This document shows, piece by piece, positions 59,431 through 64,000 of a DNA stretch of 64,000 nucleotides. The position numbers and the translations under genes were made by a program. Each line of letters opens with the position of its first letter. Within the stretch, counting starts at the first letter, position 1. Under the pieces are notes generated by a model. It did no database searches and had not been told where the DNA came from. It saw only the letters and a program-made list of their open reading frames with translations. This stretch comes from Atrina japonica (Eukaryota > Mollusca > Bivalvia > Pterioida > Pinnidae). The stretch lies in NCBI GenBank assembly GCA_030159075.1, contig BROG01000263.1, positions 306,501 through 370,500 on the forward strand, read 5' to 3'.

Positions 59431-59804
59431 AATAATGAAATACATAATGTAATATTATATTTGGTATAAGAATCAAATTGCTAAATTACATAATTTATAC
59501 ATATATATATATATATATATACTTATGTATTAAGTTTACATATGTTTTGCGTAAATATCATTTAATTTGTGCTAAAACGACACTAGTCATACCCTGACAT
59601 CTTTAATATTATCTTCATTTTAAAAGCATAAACTGTAAGGCTATTAACGTGTCTTTTATAACCAATCATTCATTCTGCAGCAGTAAAATCAATATATTCC
59701 GAACGTTGTCACTGTCCTTAAATCTGAATGGAAAATACGAAACTATCACTAACAAAAATATTTCTTTTATAAATGTTGGATTGTTGATAAGTAAAATTGA
59801 AGAA
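59431..59804. repeat. Tandem duplication, unit 2 (374 bp)
   Basis: Direct head-to-tail copy of 59066-59430 with only a handful of substitutions and a TA-run expansion. The duplication is recent. Confidence 0.95.
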
Positions 59805-59829
59805 GTGCCAATCAATAATCAAAACTCAA

Positions 59830-61434
59830 GTCCATTATAACAAGACGAATTTGATTTGCAAACGCTCTCAAAATGAAGAGCAATTACAAATCCCAAACGG
59901 GATAAGACCAGTTGTCCGGAAGTAGTCAGCGTCTTCTGCTGGCATGCCGCACCCGTCAAATTAGGTAAAAAGTCAAGTTTGGTGATGAGGTCAAGTTCGT
60001 TGAAAAGCAGGATTGGTGAAACGGAGTCACTGTTTGTGAAGAGCATGAAAAGAAGAACATGCCCTACCATAACGTATACGTTGTGAAATGAAAACGCCAT
60101 AGGCAGGAGAAGATAGAATGTTACTACTTAGAAACGGGAAGTTTATGATATGGAAATTGAAATCGTCTCGTTTGTCATAGAGGGATGTGTGAGGTTGACC
60201 GTCTTTTCCAATCGAAAGGAGTAAATCTAGGTAAAAAGCAGATGTGTTGCTCTCTGTCGTCTCATTTATCTCTAGCTCAACAGGATACATCTTGCCGAGG
60301 TAATTATGTTGAACCGAGATGCTAACTGTTTGTTTCCTTTGAAGAGCAGAGACTGTATAAATCCCGCTTCATATGAACACAAAATATGTCAACCAAGAGA
60401 GATCCACAATTGGTACCCATTGGGATGCCGAGAATCTCTTGGAAAACTGTTCCCGCAAAAACCACGAAGATGTTGTCTACGAGAAACCCCAGCATCTTGA
60501 TAATATCGTCTTCAGTGTACTTGTTATTGGAATCAGAGCGTACCTTGACAAAATAAGGTTCCTCATGACACCAAATATCTATATCTGCGATTTCCATTTT
60601 TATGTATAAAAGAGTTTTGTATAATAGATGTTTATCTGTTTTTGAATTTTTGATGAGGTATTGTTGTGTAAAGGGTAGAAAAATCAAATGACTTGATTCT
60701 TGTAATATATGCTTCTTGAGTAGGCCGTTATACAGTACTTCTGAAGACCTTGTTTTATATGTGTTAAAAGTTTGGTAAGCCAAAAATAGATAAAAGCTTG
60801 GTAGAACACTTAGATGACCCCGCAACGAAGCGGTGTTTATAGGGATTTTTGTGCATCATCGGAATCCAATAAATATATGGCAATTCAAGCTCCGTGTCAC
60901 TTGTGGATATTCCAAACAAAGCGAGAAAGGATTTATGATTGTCTAATATTTCAGGTAGAGAAATCGGTTAGAGAGTATGTAGGATTTCGAGGAAATGAGT
61001 TTAGTCCAAGTTCCTCTTGTATGATGCTGAAGTAGTATCGCCTGCAGACAAATATGAAGTTGTTAGATGCAATGTCAGCAGGAACGATGATAAAATTTTC
61101 ATGGAGACGGGAAAGTTCTCTGACAACATCAGGGTCACAAAAAATTGAATTGTGTTATGTGTTGACACCCTTTTTAAGTCGTCGAATTCTTCGTTTAAGA
61201 ATATTACTGACCGACTTAATCCACTCCAAAAGAGTATCAGGTTCTTCTTTCTTAGCCCAGCACATGGAGTATTGTTCACATGCGTCCATAGTAATTACGA
61301 AGTTTTGGCACCATGTAAACGATACAGATTCCCTATATTTTGGGCCTTTGTATAAAAGATCTCTCAGTTTTCTGTTGCGCACAATGTTGAGATTACCTGT
61401 TATCACATCTCCGATGTCACGGTTCTTCCCATAA
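59830..61434 (-). pseudogene. Penelope-like retroelement (copy 3), different family, dead
   Basis: Minus strand, broken frames. N-terminal block KLRDLLYKGPKYRE at 61330-61372. A segment equivalent to the VPADKASNN block is near 61060-61090. RT motif A (FDFSTLYTTIP) is readable only in a shifted frame near 60660-60690. Motif B (GIPMGTNCGSLLVDIF) is at 60375-60425. The thumb (MYPVELEINETTE at 60250-60290, then SLYDKRDDFNFHIINFPFL) follows. Motif C (YIDD) should lie between motif B and the thumb but is absent: the two blocks are joined at about 60290-60325 with roughly 25 codons missing. Divergence from copies 1 and 2 is high, and no tail of the TTTGGTATCTGAG type is present. No GIY-YIG domain is seen. 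Confidence 0.88.
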
Positions 61435-61635
61435 ATATGACAATATTTCTAATACACTAACAATCAAAACATAGAATTTTGAGTAGAAATCATAAAATAT
61501 AAAGTATTCATTTTTGTTTAACACTTTAATACACTGACAACTTAAGATAAAAATATTTGTAGTAATGATCTGAAAGATAACAAAAGGGACTCTAGTTCTT
61601 TGAACAAATGTGATAAAACACACATATACGCATAT

Positions 61636-61690
61636 ATATATATGTATATTTATAGAAATACATATATATATATGTATATATATATATATG
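61636..61690. repeat. TA-rich microsatellite
   Basis: TA with GTATATTTATAG interruptions. Confidence 0.85.
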
Positions 61691-61747
61691 TACACTGCAA
61701 ACTCTATTTACTATTTAGATTTTCAAGTTGTTGTTAGTTATATATAA

Positions 61748-61749
<2 letters not shown>

Positions 61750-61828
<79 letters not shown>
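61750..61828. repeat. (TA)n microsatellite
   Basis: About 79 bp of TA with one AATAT phase shift. Confidence 0.95.
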
Positions 61829-61831
<3 letters not shown>

Positions 61832-62512
61832 CATTTTGATTTGTATAAACCATTGCTCCGATCAGATAGTTATTACGGTAGTAACCAATAGGCGCTCTTC
61901 TTTGTTTGCAGTTAGCATAAGCGTACAATTAAGGCAATAAATAGTATGTAGTTTTGATCCAGTAGAAATATACTCAATCTCTTACACAGAGTGAAATTCC
62001 TCACCTGTTTCATGTCTGTCAGCAATAAATCGATTGAAACCATGCTTGTCATCGAGGTGTCTTCTGGCTTTTGATTGACCTTTTTCAGTTTTATAATTAA
62101 TTGTTAATATTAAAAATGGGTAATATTAGCAGGCACTTTTATTGGAATCGGATTCATTGTGTGTGTCTGTGAAACACTAGCATTGCAATTTAATGAATAT
62201 ATAAATATTGTGGATATCGAAGTATTTGATATAATTGCGAGCATTCTTAAGGATTATTACCAGACGTACATTTAGATTAAATGCAATTTAGCTTTACATA
62301 TATGGTTAGAAGGACTCTTTCTATGATCAAGTGAACTGATCGCTAGTGGTTCTAAAGATCGCGCTTAAATATATCACTGCTGAAACGTACGTCTACATTG
62401 TTTCAAACTCTTCTGTGCGTCAGTCGTGTTTTACTATTGGCGCTTATAACTGTAATTAAAATATATTTACGACAATACGGTCAGTTTAGATATAATAGAG
62501 TATAACTTCGTT
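61829..62512 (+). other. Upstream flank of the receptor cyclase exon
   Basis: No mobile element is recognised in the ~680 bp before the start codon, unlike most of the window. An in-frame TAA at 62453 closes the frame upstream. AT-rich TATA-like stretches (for example ATATAATAGAG at 62490-62500) lie too close to the ATG to be trusted as a promoter. The 5' UTR and promoter cannot be fixed. Confidence 0.5.
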
Positions 62513-62872
62513 ATGGAAACAGATTTAAATGCCGCCGTTATGTTATGTATATTAGTGTTTGTGTCTGTAAATTCCGGTGGGAGTTTTGCTTTGGAGGTGA
62601 AAATTGCGACAATAGTGCCTTTTAAAGAGGAAACGTCCGGTTTATTTTCACTCAGTAGAATCAAACCAGCCGTTGAAATTGCATTAGAGAAGATTCACAA
62701 CATGTCCAATTTTCCCGAAAATTTCAACTTATCCGTACAATATGCAGATTCGGATTGTAATATAGCTATCGGAATGAAAGAAGCTATCCAAATTTACATG
62801 AAGGGCGAAGGAACAGTTCACGCTTTTTTCGGTCCTATTTGTGACTATTCAGTGGCTCCGGTGGCACGACAG
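62513..62872 (+). CDS. Receptor guanylyl cyclase / natriuretic peptide receptor-like, first coding exon
   Basis: 120 codons, ending in phase 0 at a GTGAGT donor. Residues 1 to about 27 form a signal peptide (hydrophobic AAVMLCILVFVSV, then small residues). Residues 28-120 start the extracellular ligand-binding domain (ANF-receptor / periplasmic-binding type I fold): KIATIVPF strand, then IKPAVEIALEKIH helix, and FFGPICDYSVAPVAR at 105-119, the hallmark turn of this family. Cys82 and Cys110 are placed like the first conserved disulfide. N63-M-S and N72-L-S are glycosylation sequons. The start is supported by a good context (G at -3 and +4) and an upstream in-frame stop at 62453. Family members are single-pass membrane receptors making cGMP. 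The kinase-like and cyclase domains would lie in later exons outside the window, so a clearance-type receptor without cyclase is also possible. Confidence 0.85.
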
Positions 62873-62878
62873 GTGAGT
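62873..62878 (+). other. Splice donor of intron 1
   Basis: CAG|GTGAGT is a canonical donor. The open frame continues into the intron for 50 codons (CATA repeats), which is not coding. No acceptor was identified before the window ends. Confidence 0.85.
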
Positions 62879-62930
62879 GATTATTACAATATTTTTTTTA
62901 ATATTATGATATTAAAACATCCATCCATCA

Positions 62931-63013
62931 ATACATACAATATGCATACATACATGTATGCATACAAACATACATACATACACACATACATACATACATA
63001 CATACATACATAC
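62931..63013. repeat. (CATA)n microsatellite in intron 1
   Basis: CATA repeats with variants, about 55 bp after the donor. Confidence 0.95.
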
Positions 63014-63630
63014 ATGCATGCTTAAGTACATGCATGCTCGCATATGAATTATTTATGTTTACTTAATATAATGTTACACCAAAGTAGATGATTGAATTTG
63101 AAACAAATCAATTTCATGTGATTTCATAGTTGAGCTACACTCACATTTTATACACAAATTGACCGGACGCTCTGAAATATACATAGATTGATGTTCAGCA
63201 GTTCTTTTAAGTCGTTGATACCTTTAATTGCCGACCTTATTAAAATGCTTTGAAGCACAATATCGTAATATAGATCTTATTATCATGATAAGAAGTCCGA
63301 AATGGGAAAGATATAAGAAATTATGTTGCATCTTGATAATAGTCTTAATAGAACTACCGTTTATTGAGAATAAAAATTTAGGTGCATGTTTGCTGGGTCA
63401 GATATACGTAATTGGTTTAGATTTTACTTTCTCGTGAAATGTGTGATTGGTAATTCTGCCTAGTCCTCTATAGTGCATGAACAATCCCACCGAATGGTTG
63501 TTCACGTTTAGAAATAAACTGGGGGAGGGAATTCTGTGATATATCCATATTAAAATCAAAAGGTCACCCCTGTTCCGTCTCTCACACTAATGTACCCGAG
63601 ACAAAATCCATCCCCACACTGCTATTTCTT

Positions 63631-63634
<4 letters not shown>
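63014..63634. other. Intron 1, anonymous part
   Basis: No exon-like frame with acceptor and donor is recognised. The 69-codon frame at 63228 has no known motif. Confidence 0.45.

Positions 63635-63721
<87 letters not shown>
63635..63721. repeat. (TA)n microsatellite in intron 1
   Basis: About 86 bp of TA. The remaining 279 bp to the window end hold nothing recognised. Confidence 0.97.
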
Positions 63722-63724
<3 letters not shown>

Positions 63725-64000
63725 CCCCCTAAGTGATCCATTAGTGTAGTATTACAAGGTACCCTGCGTAACCTTAGAATGGCTGTTGTTTTTAATCTTT
63801 TAACAATTATTATTTTTCTGACGATTTGAGAATAAAATTATCCCAAAATGGTTTATGAATGATGTTAATAATTTCCATTCCGCATGCACAAATATCTAGA
63901 TTTCGCGGTTAACTTGGTTAGATAATCGCGTTGTAACCTGCGACGTCTCCCACAGGCATTTATAGTTTTTTTTACGCTTTTTATCTTTAACCGCCTACGA

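Noticed and set aside
62873..63025. Continuation of the receptor frame beyond 62872
   Set aside because: The donor site is canonical and the continued frame quickly becomes a CATA repeat.

Overview
The window looks like AT-rich, repeat-dominated nuclear DNA from a marine invertebrate, most probably a bivalve mollusc. The basis is intron-bearing coding sequence, tRNA-derived SINEs of a type common in molluscs, Penelope-like retroelements (PLEs) with their dispersed 3' tails, Ty3/gypsy remnants, and very long (TA)n and (CA)n tracts. The species cannot be named from the sequence alone. No rRNA, no functional tRNA, no CRISPR array and no prokaryotic operon was seen.

Only one convincing host gene is present. 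At the right edge (62513-62872, +) lies the first coding exon of a receptor guanylyl cyclase / natriuretic-peptide-receptor-like protein: signal peptide, start of the ligand-binding domain, and a canonical GTGAGT donor. The rest of that gene lies beyond the window.

Region by region. 0-9 kb: SINE copies (one with an exact 12-bp target-site duplication), compound microsatellites, and 5'-truncated PLE tails. 12.0-13.8 kb: a degenerate ~145-bp tandem array carrying repeated TGACCTTGA motifs, closed by a hairpin. 14-25 kb: SINEs, PLE tails, small inverted-repeat elements and anonymous DNA. 26.3-30.8 kb: two dead PLEs of one family arranged tail to tail. 32.4-33.9 kb: a 983-bp element with 18-bp terminal inverted repeats. 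36.7-37.35 kb: five 124-bp tandem units. 38.3-39.1 kb: the C-terminal end of a tyrosine recombinase. 39.3-41.8 kb: a Ty3/gypsy element that keeps gag, protease and integrase pieces but has lost reverse transcriptase/RNase H and carries a PLE tail inside its integrase. 42-49 kb: hairpin elements and tandem repeats (48-bp, ~73-bp). 50-56 kb: weaker tandem repeats and fragments. 58.5-59.8 kb: a promoter-like or solo-LTR-like segment, then a fresh 365/374-bp tandem duplication. 59.8-61.4 kb: a third PLE, of a different family, lacking its catalytic RT motif.

The mobile pieces do not form a working system. Each reverse transcriptase or integrase seen is broken. The most interesting signals are the conserved and apparently covarying hairpin in the PLE tails, the nuclear-receptor-half-site array, the tyrosine-recombinase relic, and several clean foldback elements.
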